A stretch of DNA of 64,000 bases from Pseudocercospora fijiensis CIRAD86 (Eukaryota > Ascomycota > Dothideomycetes > Mycosphaerellales > Mycosphaerellaceae). Below, one piece after another: positions 47,261-56,763 of this stretch. Below the pieces are notes generated by a model that saw nothing but the letters and a program-made list of their open reading frames with translations, made no database searches and was not told the origin of the DNA. Position 1 is the stretch's first letter, and every line of letters starts with the position of its first letter. The stretch covers positions 1,947,582 to 2,011,581 of the forward strand of contig NW_006921536.1 of assembly GCF_000340215.1 (NCBI RefSeq). The letters run 5' to 3'. The position numbers and the translations under genes are program-made.

Positions 47261-48270
47261 CTCGTCGTGGTATGGTTTTGGAGAAGGTGTTGGCAATGGT
47301 CAGGGTCAGGGTCGGGAACCTTCTTCAGTGTGGAGCCGCTTCCCGATCTCGGACAAGGAACCGTCGGGCCAAACTTTCGAAGCTCACGACGACATCGCGT
47401 CGGGTCGTGGCTCTATACCACGCGTCCACGCTCTGTGAGGCGCGCGAGAAGCCTCCAACAAGACCTTTGATCCTCGTCGAGACACCAAGGGCACTGGCGA
47501 GGCTTGCTTGCATACCTGAGCAGCCCGCGTCGTCCGCAAGAGACTCCAAAATCACCCAGGAGCAGCACACAGCTGGCCGCGCGCTGCGAACGAAGAGCCT
47601 CTCCTCCCGCCAACAATCGTCATTAGCAGGCTCCTATTGCGAGAGGGAAGGCCGAGAAGCTTTGCGGGCCAAATGCCACACGCGACGCTTCCAATGTTCA
47701 GACGCTGGAGCTTTCCTGCCACCGGTGACGACAAGTTACCGAAGAGGAGGCTCAAGGATACCTGAAGAAGGCACAGATATTTCCGGCAATACTTGTGCTA
47801 AAGTGCACGACGCACAGTCTAAGCGGCAAGCAGAGCTCCCCTTCATCGCACACTGGGTTGTCGTGAGGGAGCTCCGTAAGGACGTCTGGTCCATTTTCGG
47901 GCCCTTCCAAAGCCCGTGCCTACGCTGCTCTGCTCTGCATTCCACCTGAACAAGTCGGACGCGATCACCTTTCGTTTTAGCGCATCAGTTTACCCGAACA
48001 GTCATCGCTCGCTCTTGCCTCTGCTGCCAGACCTACTCCTTGGACGACGCTGTCACGAGGTGCATTCTGCGTCAGATCTCCCGAAGCTCATTGGTTGAGG
48101 TGCTAGCATTGAGACAAGGTCACTCGTCTGCTCCGCGTCGCACTTCTGCGCCGGAGCAGGCTCCACCTTCGACCTATTTAAGAACTTCACTCGTCCACTT
48201 CCACCTGAACATCAACATCCACCTCAACAACTCATATCCACCGCGGCGCCGCGCGCTACACTTCGCCACC
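47261..48270. promoter_or_regulatory. Divergent promoter region of GSH2 and the Snf2 gene
   Basis: About 1 kb between two divergent start codons. A 225-codon plus-strand frame (47272-47949) and several antisense frames occur, but have no domains. The last bases before 48271 form a strong Kozak context (CGCCACCATGG). I identified no specific factor sites with confidence. Confidence 0.45.
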
Positions 48271-51200
48271 ATGGATACCAACCCGTGGCTCTGGGATGTC
48301 CGGCGGGTTGCCAACTTCTTTCGATATGATGCCGCGAATTTCATCAGCGATATGCCGAATGCTCGACTGCCGGACACAGACCGACTCGCCGCGACGTTGG
48401 AAGAGAACGACGTTGCTGGATCAGTACTCCTGAGCGGTGTCGTTGATACTGGCTTCCTAAAAGAGGAGTGCGCCGTCAAATCTCTGGGTATGAGAAGTGC
48501 TGTGATCCACTGCATCACAAAGCTCAAGAGCCTCGCCACAACGTTCGAGAACCACACAGAAGCTGCTGCACCTGCTCCGGACACACCAAAGTCGATCGCT
48601 GCGCAACCACAACAGGAGCAGCAGCAGGAGATATTACCTTCTTTTGATGCCAAAATCGGAGAGCACATCCGTGCAGGTGAACTTGAGGTGCAGGATAGGA
48701 ATGGGCGCAAGCGTCGCAAGCTTAATCTCATGGACTCCGCCAAGCCTCAACTGCGAGCACCTCCGTCTGGGCCGGCAGCTTACTTTGGCGACTCTCCCCT
48801 TCCTATTGATGGTCTCTTCTACGGCGGCACCGCTATTGGTGAAGAGATCAAGGATATAGAGACCATCGTCGATGGCGCTATCCATGTCGACAATGTGGAC
48901 ATCCAGAAGGACCGCAGCCTCTCCGAGACAAACTTCAGCTTTCAACTGCAGAATAGATTGGCCGGAGAGTCTCAGTATATCTACCGCCAGATGCGCTACA
49001 TGATGCAAAGTGCGGAGGAGAGAGAAGTCATACGACATGGTCGAGACGCTATCGCTATTACGCCATATCGTGAGCACCTTCAAGCAGAGAATAAAGCGAG
49101 ATCAGCTACAGTCATTCAGATGGCCGAGGACGATGCCATTGCTGTGAAAGAGAACGCCGCCTTTCTAGCGTCTGGCGTCGACTACAGCGAACTGGAGCTG
49201 CCCGGTGGATCGAATGCTCCAAGCGGTGAATTCGACTATCTGCTTGAGAAGTATCGAACTACAGCTCAAGAGAAGGTCGTTGCTGTGGACGAATCAGAAA
49301 CTGAAACGGTTGAAAGCTCACGTGAGGGCGAGGACTCGGACAACGACAGCTCCATGGCCGAGGTCGAGGACGCGGACGGCGAACATTCTTTACGCGACAG
49401 AATGGATGCTGTCATGGATAGTTTCTGCGAGGAGACGGCTGCTGGGTGGAGAGAAAAGAAGATCCCTCGACTGGAAGAAAAAGAAGCCTGGAAGGTTTGG
49501 AAGATGACCAAGAAGAGCCGATCCATCCAAGAGCAACTGCTTTATACGGCAAAGTCGTCTGTGGAGAAACTTCAGGCGCGCTTGATGAGATACAAAGCAG
49601 AGGTCAAACAGGACAGCTGGCAGTCGGAGGCACAAGTCAAGGCTCAGTGTTCCATTCTACAGCCGACGGTCGAGGAGATTGAATATCTTCTCTGGAAGAT
49701 GGACGTATGGAAGAGAAAGAAAGAGCCATTCCACGTCGCTCGTCATGGTTATCACCAAGGATCCGGAGCAAAGTCGACTGCTACTGCCGGTCAGCGTGTA
49801 CATGTACCTGCCAACGACCGCCTTAGTGTCGAACCTGCAGACGTCCCGATGGCTCATGATGAAGATGAGGACCGCTCCTCTGCGCAGCCTGGTCTAGATT
49901 ATGGCCAGGGCGAATCTCAGGCTGCCCAGAACGAAGAGCACGACGCCTCAGATGAGATGTCTGATGAGGAGGAAGGCTTCGTTGTCGATGACCAAGCTAT
50001 GGATTTGGATTTGCCTAGCGGCAACACATCCACGCCCGACAAGTCGCAGCACGGAGGCGAATCCAATGAATCGAATCTGCTATCATCCACCTCGACCACC
50101 AAGGGACGACGCATCGAGGAACCCGGAAGCGCGCAGAAGAGCGACCCCAGCAGAGGCACAGATTCAGACCTTCCGAGTCCCTCGTCATTCTTCACTAGTC
50201 AGACGACCAAGTCAGAGATCAAGACTCCGACAAAGCAGGCTGGTTTGTCCACTATCAACCAGTCTGACCCTATCGTAATCTCTTCGGACTCTACGCCAGC
50301 GAAGCCCAAGCGCGGACGCCCTAAAGGCACACCAAACAAGAAAAAAAGTCTCTCAAGTGATCCGGAATCTGCGAATTCCGAAGAGGTAGCTTCGTGGAAC
50401 ATGCAAGATCTTATCAGGAATGGGGATAGGAAACGCATTCTAATCAAGCTTTTGACTGAAATCGGACGGCCGGCGCGAGAAAAGCTATCAAATGTCATCA
50501 GGACGAGGAGAGTGCCCCAGTTCACGAAGATACTTTTGCAAGAATTGAGGCGAATGCAATCTGGCTCATCGCAGCGGACTGAAGATGATGGCGAGACGAT
50601 ACCACTTGCAGCCAAACTCTACCTGGCTCAGGCCTATCCAACGCACCTACCAGAGATCATGGACTCCGCCAGCAACCTCAACGTCGACCTTCCGTGGAGT
50701 TCAATCGTCAATGATCATGAGCAGAGCAGATTATTTGCTGGTATGCTTGACAGATTCTTGAAGAATCCAGTCCTTTTCGCGCCCCCGAAAGTGGAACAAA
50801 AAATCAGTCCTTCCAAGGTGCCCTCAGATAGGATCATCTCACTTCTCGAGAGTTCCGACGAGGACGGGCCAGAAACGCCTAAAAAGCGCAAGAAGAGACA
50901 TGCATTGACTGAAAAGTCTGCGCAGTCTCAGGCTGCCGCCTTTGAGCGCCAGAAGAGATTTAACATCATTGAGAGTCAAGCTTCAAAATCGCAAGAACTG
51001 CAAGCCATGATTCAAAGCGACCCCAGCAAGTCCACCGTCGCTATCAACATTGCCACCAAGGATGACAAACAAGACTTAATTTTTGTCGAGCAAGGCATCG
51101 CTGCCAAGATGAAAGACCATCAGATCACAGGCGTACGGTTCATGTGGCGTGAGCTGACTGCACAGGGGGACGATGCAGGTCAAGGCTGTGTACTGGCGCA

Positions 51201-53481
51201 CACCATGGGCCTAGGCAAGACCATGCAGACTATTGCTGTCCTCGTCGCGATCAACGAGGCAGCACAGTCTCGCAACAAGCGAGTCTACGAGCAGATACCA
51301 GCACACTTGCGTCCAAGCGATGTTCGTGAGCGTCAATTGCGCACGTTGGTACTCTGTCCCCCTTCACTTGTCGAAAATTGGCGTTGTGAGATCAACAAAT
51401 GGGCAGGCCACATCTTTCAAAACGTTTATGCCGTTGGGACTGGCAGCAGCAATAAGGAGATGAATCAGAGGCTCGACCAGATGCGAACCTGGCACCAGCT
51501 AGGCGGTGTCCTCCTTGTCGGATATACGATGTTCCTCAACATGGTGAATTGGAAGGCCAAGGGAGAAAGCAGCAAGCTGGCGCATTTCGGTCGTGAATTT
51601 GAGAAACATCTACTTGCATCACCTGAGCTTGTTGTTGCCGATGAAGCTCACTACCTGAAGAACGACAAAGCTCTCGTGTCGAGGGCTGCAAAGATGATAC
51701 GCAGCGAGAGCCGTATCGGGCTAACAGGCACCCCCATGAGCAACGATGTGGATGAGATTTACTCTCTGATATCCTTCGTGGCGCCGGACTATTTGGGAGA
51801 GCGTGGCTGGTTTACACAGCAATTCTCGACTCCCATCAAGGAGGGCAACGGCAGAGATAGTACATTGTCCCAGCGTCGAAGATCTCTCAAAAAGCTCGCC
51901 GTGCTTCACAGTAAGATTGAGCCAAAGGTCAATCGTGCAGACATTACCGTTCTCCGTGGGTCCATCAAATCAAAGGTGGAGTATGCTGTCACAATGCCCC
52001 TTACAGCGGTGCAACATGCAGCCTACCAAAAGTTCCTGGGCGTGCTGCTTCGCACGGAGGATAAGGAGAAAGCCAGCCAAGTACGGATCTTCGGTTGGCT
52101 TGCTGTGCTTACACTACTGCTCAATCATCCACTTGCCTTCAAGCGGAAGCTTTTGACGCCGGTACAGCCAAAGAAAGCGAAACGTAAAGGCAATTCCGAG
52201 GACAATTCGCGCGAAACTACACCGGGACCTTCTGACAGCGGCTCTGCGACCCCAGCTCCTGCTCTAGCAGGAGATGAGGAAGAAGACGGCCTTGCGGTGG
52301 ACCTGGACAAGATTGGTGACATTGACGACACACTTCGTGTTCTGGGCTTCTCGAACGAGACCGTCGATCATCTGGTCAGTGACATTGACGACGAGTTGGA
52401 TCCTTCTTTGTCCTCTAAGATGTCTCTGCTCATCGACATCATCAAACTATCGAAAAGCTGCGACGACAAGGTGCTTGTATTTTCTAGCAGCATACCGACC
52501 CTTGACTATGTTGCACAGCTTCTCAACAGCCGTGGCTATCGATGCGGGAGGATTGATGGCAACGTCGCAGCGAACAAGCGTCAACAAGTCGTGGAGAACT
52601 TCAACAACGGCATCGACGACGTCATGATAATCTCTACGAGAGCAGGCGGAGTCGGACTCAATATTCAGGCTGCAAACCGTGTCGTTATACTCGACTCTGG
52701 TTTCAATCCAGCTCACGAGGAGCAAGCTATCGGTCGTGCATACCGACTCGGTCAGGAAAAGCCAGTATTTGTGTATCGCCTCATCATCGGCGGTACGTTT
52801 GAGGACGAGATTCACAACAAACAACGCTTCAAGCAGTCTCTGACCTCACGAGTTGTGGATAAGAAGAATCCAAAGCGGAACGCCACTCTGAACTCACGAG
52901 AGTGGCTTTTCGAGCCGAAAGAAGTGGAGCAAGAGATGAATTTGCACGAGTGGATCGGCAAAGACGAGAAAGTGCTTGATGCAATTCTCAAGAGGCAAAT
53001 CAAGCAAATGGGGGATGGCGGGCATCTAGGCCATATGATCCGTTCGCTTATCACTACCGAGACGCTGCAAGAGGATGCCAAAGACGAACCATTGAATGAA
53101 CAAGAGCAACGAGAGGTACAGGAGGAGCTGGCCCAACAACTGCAGACTCGGAAAGGCAAGAAGGTTGGTATTATGACAGCGAGTCAGACAGCTATGCCGC
53201 CGCCCACTCAGGGCAAGCAAACGTCAAGCAGCGGAGCCGGTAAGACTAGCTCTGCACCGAGCGCTGCTAAGAGTGGCCTTCCTGCTCAGGGACCGTCTGC
53301 GTTGAACGTGGTTCTGCCGGTGAAGACGCCAATACATGGCTTGCCCATGCCTTCGTCAATGCCCAATGTCGGACGCAACAACACCCCCTTCCCGCCCAGC
53401 AGCAGCAACCCCACGACAAATAGACGACCAAGTTCGACTCATAACAATCCGAACAGACCACACGGCCTACCTACTGCATAG
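48271..53481 (+). CDS. Snf2-family DNA-dependent ATPase (Rad54/ATRX-like)
   Basis: Nuclear Swi2/Snf2 ATPase expected to translocate on DNA and remodel chromatin or recombination intermediates. 1736 aa, intronless, from ATG 48271 in an ideal Kozak context; the frame is open to 48040 but without ATG. The N-terminus (residues ~4-90, WLWDVRRVANFFRYD...LLSGVVDTGFLKEE) resembles a SAM-like helical domain. A long acidic and Ser-rich region follows, with an AT-hook at about 678-692 (KRGRPKGTPNKKK). ATPase core: QITGVRFMW, Walker A MGLGKT at 979-984, DEAH at 1124-1127 (VVADEAHYLKN), GLTGTPMSND, then the C-terminal helicase lobe with STRAGGVGLNIQAANRV and IGRAYRLGQ near 1486. A charged insert of ~150 residues separates the two lobes. 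The Rad54/ATRX assignment rests on motif style and the split lobes; a fungal-specific subfamily is possible. Confidence 0.92.
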   Translation: MDTNPWLWDVRRVANFFRYDAANFISDMPNARLPDTDRLAATLEENDVAGSVLLSGVVDTGFLKEECAVKSLGMRSAVIHCITKLKSLATTFENHTEAAAPAPDTPKSIAAQPQQEQQQEILPSFDAKIGEHIRAGELEVQDRNGRKRRKLNLMDSAKPQLRAPPSGPAAYFGDSPLPIDGLFYGGTAIGEEIKDIETIVDGAIHVDNVDIQKDRSLSETNFSFQLQNRLAGESQYIYRQMRYMMQSAEEREVIRHGRDAIAITPYREHLQAENKARSATVIQMAEDDAIAVKENAAFLASGVDYSELELPGGSNAPSGEFDYLLEKYRTTAQEKVVAVDESETETVESSREGEDSDNDSSMAEVEDADGEHSLRDRMDAVMDSFCEETAAGWREKKIPRLEEKEAWKVWKMTKKSRSIQEQLLYTAKSSVEKLQARLMRYKAEVKQDSWQSEAQVKAQCSILQPTVEEIEYLLWKMDVWKRKKEPFHVARHGYHQGSGAKSTATAGQRVHVPANDRLSVEPADVPMAHDEDEDRSSAQPGLDYGQGESQAAQNEEHDASDEMSDEEEGFVVDDQAMDLDLPSGNTSTPDKSQHGGESNESNLLSSTSTTKGRRIEEPGSAQKSDPSRGTDSDLPSPSSFFTSQTTKSEIKTPTKQAGLSTINQSDPIVISSDSTPAKPKRGRPKGTPNKKKSLSSDPESANSEEVASWNMQDLIRNGDRKRILIKLLTEIGRPAREKLSNVIRTRRVPQFTKILLQELRRMQSGSSQRTEDDGETIPLAAKLYLAQAYPTHLPEIMDSASNLNVDLPWSSIVNDHEQSRLFAGMLDRFLKNPVLFAPPKVEQKISPSKVPSDRIISLLESSDEDGPETPKKRKKRHALTEKSAQSQAAAFERQKRFNIIESQASKSQELQAMIQSDPSKSTVAINIATKDDKQDLIFVEQGIAAKMKDHQITGVRFMWRELTAQGDDAGQGCVLAHTMGLGKTMQTIAVLVAINEAAQSRNKRVYEQIPAHLRPSDVRERQLRTLVLCPPSLVENWRCEINKWAGHIFQNVYAVGTGSSNKEMNQRLDQMRTWHQLGGVLLVGYTMFLNMVNWKAKGESSKLAHFGREFEKHLLASPELVVADEAHYLKNDKALVSRAAKMIRSESRIGLTGTPMSNDVDEIYSLISFVAPDYLGERGWFTQQFSTPIKEGNGRDSTLSQRRRSLKKLAVLHSKIEPKVNRADITVLRGSIKSKVEYAVTMPLTAVQHAAYQKFLGVLLRTEDKEKASQVRIFGWLAVLTLLLNHPLAFKRKLLTPVQPKKAKRKGNSEDNSRETTPGPSDSGSATPAPALAGDEEEDGLAVDLDKIGDIDDTLRVLGFSNETVDHLVSDIDDELDPSLSSKMSLLIDIIKLSKSCDDKVLVFSSSIPTLDYVAQLLNSRGYRCGRIDGNVAANKRQQVVENFNNGIDDVMIISTRAGGVGLNIQAANRVVILDSGFNPAHEEQAIGRAYRLGQEKPVFVYRLIIGGTFEDEIHNKQRFKQSLTSRVVDKKNPKRNATLNSREWLFEPKEVEQEMNLHEWIGKDEKVLDAILKRQIKQMGDGGHLGHMIRSLITTETLQEDAKDEPLNEQEQREVQEELAQQLQTRKGKKVGIMTASQTAMPPPTQGKQTSSSGAGKTSSAPSAAKSGLPAQGPSALNVVLPVKTPIHGLPMPSSMPNVGRNNTPFPPSSSNPTTNRRPSSTHNNPNRPHGLPTA

Positions 53482-53806
53482 AAGGCATTGGGTTTTAAGT
53501 GACGGTGTGTTATGCGGCATTTGCTTCTCGCAGGACGGTTGAGAGGTCTAGTGGACTTCTCTATTAGTATGAACAAAACACAAGCACGGAAATGGTGCGA
53601 AGGAAGAAAATGATGCATTTGGGAGGCGTTTCACATTCAGCCGCATTTTGCTGTTCCTGCATTTGAGATACCCCCAGAAGAGCATTGTAGATGTGATGAT
53701 GAAAGGAGCTAATAATGACACGATTGAGACCAAGTCAACGAAGATCTTATGCGAATATCACTGATATGGATGCAGATTTCTGCGCTAGATTGCGGCGAGC
53801 CTCAAA
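53482..53806. other. Convergent intergenic region
   Basis: Between the Snf2 stop and the stop of the small membrane protein gene on the other strand; no gene seen. Confidence 0.5.
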
Positions 53807-54319
53807 TTACATTTGCTGCTGTGACACGGCACAGCGGATCAGCTGGTAGAGACTAAGCACTACGCAAATCGCAGCCTCGCACCAGACCAACATTTTCACC
53901 GCCGTCATGAACAAGCAATCCGATGCGATCCATCCAAGATGTGAAGCCCAGAAGCACATCAGGCAGTAGGAAACGAGTGCATACAGCACCAGCACGACAC
54001 CAACCTTTGCACACCGCTCTCCTTCGCTTATCGCTTCCAGAAAGAGCCAGGAATACTGGGGGTGCTCATGGAGTGGCTCCGAGCTGAGAAGGTATTCGCA
54101 CAGCATGCTCGAATAGACGAGGGCCTGTAAGATTAGGCAAAGGGTCACGAAAGTCGTGATGATGTTGATGGGTATGACTAGGGGGCGGATCAGTAAGAGC
54201 AGGGCAAAGGCGGTGAGGATTTTGAAGTTCTCGGAGCAGATGCTGCATGTTGGGTTGTTGGTGTGGATGCAGCAGCGTTGGGGCTCTTCGTCTTCGTCTG
54301 AAAATTGTGAGGATGACAT
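53807..54319 (-). CDS. Small four-helix membrane protein, hypothetical
   Basis: 170 aa from ATG 54319 (MSSSQFSDEDEEPQ), intronless. After an acidic N-terminus there is a short Cys cluster (CCIHTNNPTCSICSENF) that could bind a metal or be lipid-modified. Four hydrophobic segments follow (TAFALLLLIRPLVIPI; FVTLCLILQALVYSSML; VGVVLVLYALVSYCLMCFWA; MLVWCEAAICVVLSLY). I recognise no family. The frame extends 62 codons upstream, but the ATG used has the adenine-rich context AAAATG and the upstream part has another translation overlapping it, so the shorter form is preferred. Expression is unproven. Confidence 0.5.
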   Translation of the reverse strand: MSSSQFSDEDEEPQRCCIHTNNPTCSICSENFKILTAFALLLLIRPLVIPINIITTFVTLCLILQALVYSSMLCEYLLSSEPLHEHPQYSWLFLEAISEGERCAKVGVVLVLYALVSYCLMCFWASHLGWIASDCLFMTAVKMLVWCEAAICVVLSLYQLIRCAVSQQQM

Positions 54320-54892
54320 TTTGGGTTCGTGGTGATTTGTGTGGTGCAGGCAAGAGACGAAGATGGAACGAGGATGAGAGAGGTATTTATGGATGTGTGT
54401 AGAGACAATGTCTGATCTCTTGTGCACGACGTTGGATAATTCATTGTGTGGGATCTTACGAACAGAGATTTCTCGACTGGAGATCTTTGACGAAGCCTGG
54501 TACATGCAGAAGCGCCATTACAATGGCATTGTCTTCACCTCTGCCGCTGACCTTCACTTTCGAACGATCTCGCCACAACATTCGTCCTGGTGCCATCAGC
54601 TTTCACATGCAAAGCTCACGGTCTCAGATTGGGAAGGAGCGTTCGGCGGACTAGTGCCGAATTGCACACCGGTCTGCGTCCACGCCTTCAAAACTTTGCC
54701 GTTCACTGAAGCACCAAGTGCGATATTGCGCATCCAACCGCAACGCCTGGTCGGTATCACCTACCATCATAATGCAAAGGCGCTATGATTGCTAATGTCG
54801 CTCTCAGTGAAACGGCGAGGGAGCACCAGCTCACAAATTTCGCGCTTTTGCAGAGGCCTTCGCTCTTGTCCTTGACGCGATTTTGGCGAGCT
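54320..54892. other. Intergenic region between divergent small genes
   Basis: Divergent starts at 54319 (minus) and 54893 (plus). Open frames at 54393-54788 and 54448-54654 show no domain. Likely shared promoter. Confidence 0.4.
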
Positions 54893-55684
54893 ATGACAGT
54901 CAGTACCATCGCGGTCACACGGCAATTTTACTACTGTAGCTGACATTATCTCCAGCGCGGTGCATCAGATGCTCCAGCAGGAGATGCTGAGGGAGCCATC
55001 CGAGCTGCTATCGAAGAGGAGAAGCGTAAGAGCGATTGCCGTATCGCACAGCTCCAGCGAGAGCACTATGAGGCTTGCGCCGCCGCTTACGAAGAATATG
55101 CCCGGTTTGCGGCCGCGAGAGATGACGAGGTTTCTGATCTTCGACGTGTCAATGCGGAGTTATCGGAAAACCACGAAAAGCAAGTGACGCTTATTGCGCA
55201 TTTGCAGTCATCAGTCGCGCAGAAAGACGCCACTCTCAAGCAGAAAAGCGACCTTCTTGCGCAGAAAACCGCCGAATTGCGACTTCATAGCGATACGGCG
55301 CGCAAATCCAGACAAGCAGCAACCGATCATGAGACCACTATCCAGAAGATTTTGCAGCTCGAGTGTGATGTTAACGAGAAAGATCGCGCCATCAAGGACC
55401 TACAAGATAGATGGGCCCAGAGCAAAAGAGCTATGCACGAGAAACTTGCACTAAAGCAAGAGAATATTGAGGTGCTGGAGGACTTGCTTCGAGAGAAGGG
55501 AGATTCCAAGCAGAGCACATTGGTCCTGGAACAGGCGATCAGTAGGAAGGCTCAAAAGATTCAGGAGTGGACGAAATATGCCAGCGGACTCGAAGACGCT
55601 GTTCGCGCTCGTGACAAGAGAATCAAAGACCACGAGCGAACCATCAAGATACATGAGCGGAGTATTCGACAGCTCGGCGGTTGA
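54893..55684 (+). CDS. Coiled-coil protein, hypothetical
   Basis: The frame is open from 54956 to the stop at 55684 and is almost wholly coiled coil: EEEKRKSDCRIAQLQREHYE, LRRVNAELSENHEKQ, ECDVNEKDRAIKDLQDRW, ARDKRIKDHERTIKIHERS. There is no ATG at its left end; a 57-bp intron (54899-54955, donor GTCAGT, branch CTGAC, acceptor CTCCAG) would join it to ATG-ACA at 54893-54898 and give 244 aa. The intron length matches others in the window, but the donor is not the usual GTAWGT. Function unknown; such proteins can be cytoskeletal, SMC-like or gene fragments. The low-complexity composition makes homology calls unreliable. Confidence 0.5.
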
Positions 55685-56763
55685 AAACGCGCTCCACCTG
55701 ATACCCTTGTCATTCAAAGTCTTCGTCAGTGTCCAAATGGTGGCCAAGCAGGCTTTGGGACGAGTTTTCAGCATCAATGGCTCAATAGACCTATGGTGGC
55801 TAGACAATCAGGCTTTCATTAGATGAGCTGATGGAAGAGGGAGGCTGCTCAAGTCAAGGCCGCAGGAGGCGTTGAAAGTCGCTGTTGGTTGACGAATGGT
55901 CGATCAATTCATGTTCGGCGATATGCAAGGACAAAGCTTCGGCGTGGTAATAGTCAAGTTTGTGCTGAACTTCGCGGGTCTGTACATGGCATTCCGGATA
56001 AGCAACGTATAGGGCATGATTCAGACGAGATCTATGCTGATGCTTCAGGCTGTTCTCACTTTCTTTGACTTATTGTGAATAGCGTCGAATGAGTCCTAGA
56101 GGACGACCATCGGAGATGAAGACGTCCTAAGACCGTGGAATAATCACGATATAGCGCATTGCTGTACGCCACGAGAAAGATTCGTTCAAACTATTACTGG
56201 CTAGATCGCAAATATGTCTTCACGTCTGAGAATGCTGCATTGCTTACCAAAGTCGGCTAGACTTCTTCAATGCGCCGAGTGTTGGTGGAATGCTGGATTC
56301 CAGATATCACACTAGTTGCCAGAGGCAGGAGCGAAGAGGCATACTGATACGGCGTGGTTCAATTGGAGCAGTCGTGACGGACAGGACATTCGCGCTCAAG
56401 CATCTGTTCCGGGCTGACTATCCACTACTCGACAACCACAGCGGCAGCAAAGCCTTGGTACTGCGCTGGTCCATGCGACCACAGCGCGCCCGAGGCCGCA
56501 ATCTAACTAGCAGCTCGTTACTGGAAAGCGGTCAGATGCTTGGCCGAATATGATCTTGAGCTGGACCTGAGAGAGGTCCGCGGCAGCTCACCAAAGCTAG
56601 AGGGAAGTACTTACTCCAATGCCCGCAAGAGCGAAAAGGTCATACAGGGACAATGGAATAGATACATGGACAAGTTCCTCGAGAGGAAACACCGACGGTT
56701 CAAATCAGAAAGACGATCGCGTTATTCGAAGGAGTGTTTCGTCTTCAAGATATGCGAAAGCGA
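55685..56763. other. Region without a supported gene
   Basis: Two plus-strand open frames (56290-56553 and 56540-56845) lie here. The second reads protein-like (ARYWKAVRCLAEYDLELDL; IQGQWNRYMDKFLERK) but lacks an ATG, has an in-frame TAA just upstream (56507 region) and runs antisense into the M3 peptidase 3' end. It may be a decayed gene; I do not call it. Confidence 0.35.

Noticed and set aside
47272..47949. 225-codon plus-strand open frame in the GSH2/Snf2 intergenic region
   Set aside because: Begins antisense to the spacer, no recognisable domain, Arg/Ser/Gly-rich as expected of a shadow frame; the region is better read as a divergent promoter.
48040..48270. N-terminal extension of the Snf2 frame
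   Set aside because: No ATG in the extension, while ATG 48271 has an ideal Kozak context and starts a domain-like sequence.
56340..56380. tRNA-like B-box (GTGGTTCAATTGG)
   Set aside because: No acceptor stem, A-box or cloverleaf can be drawn around it.
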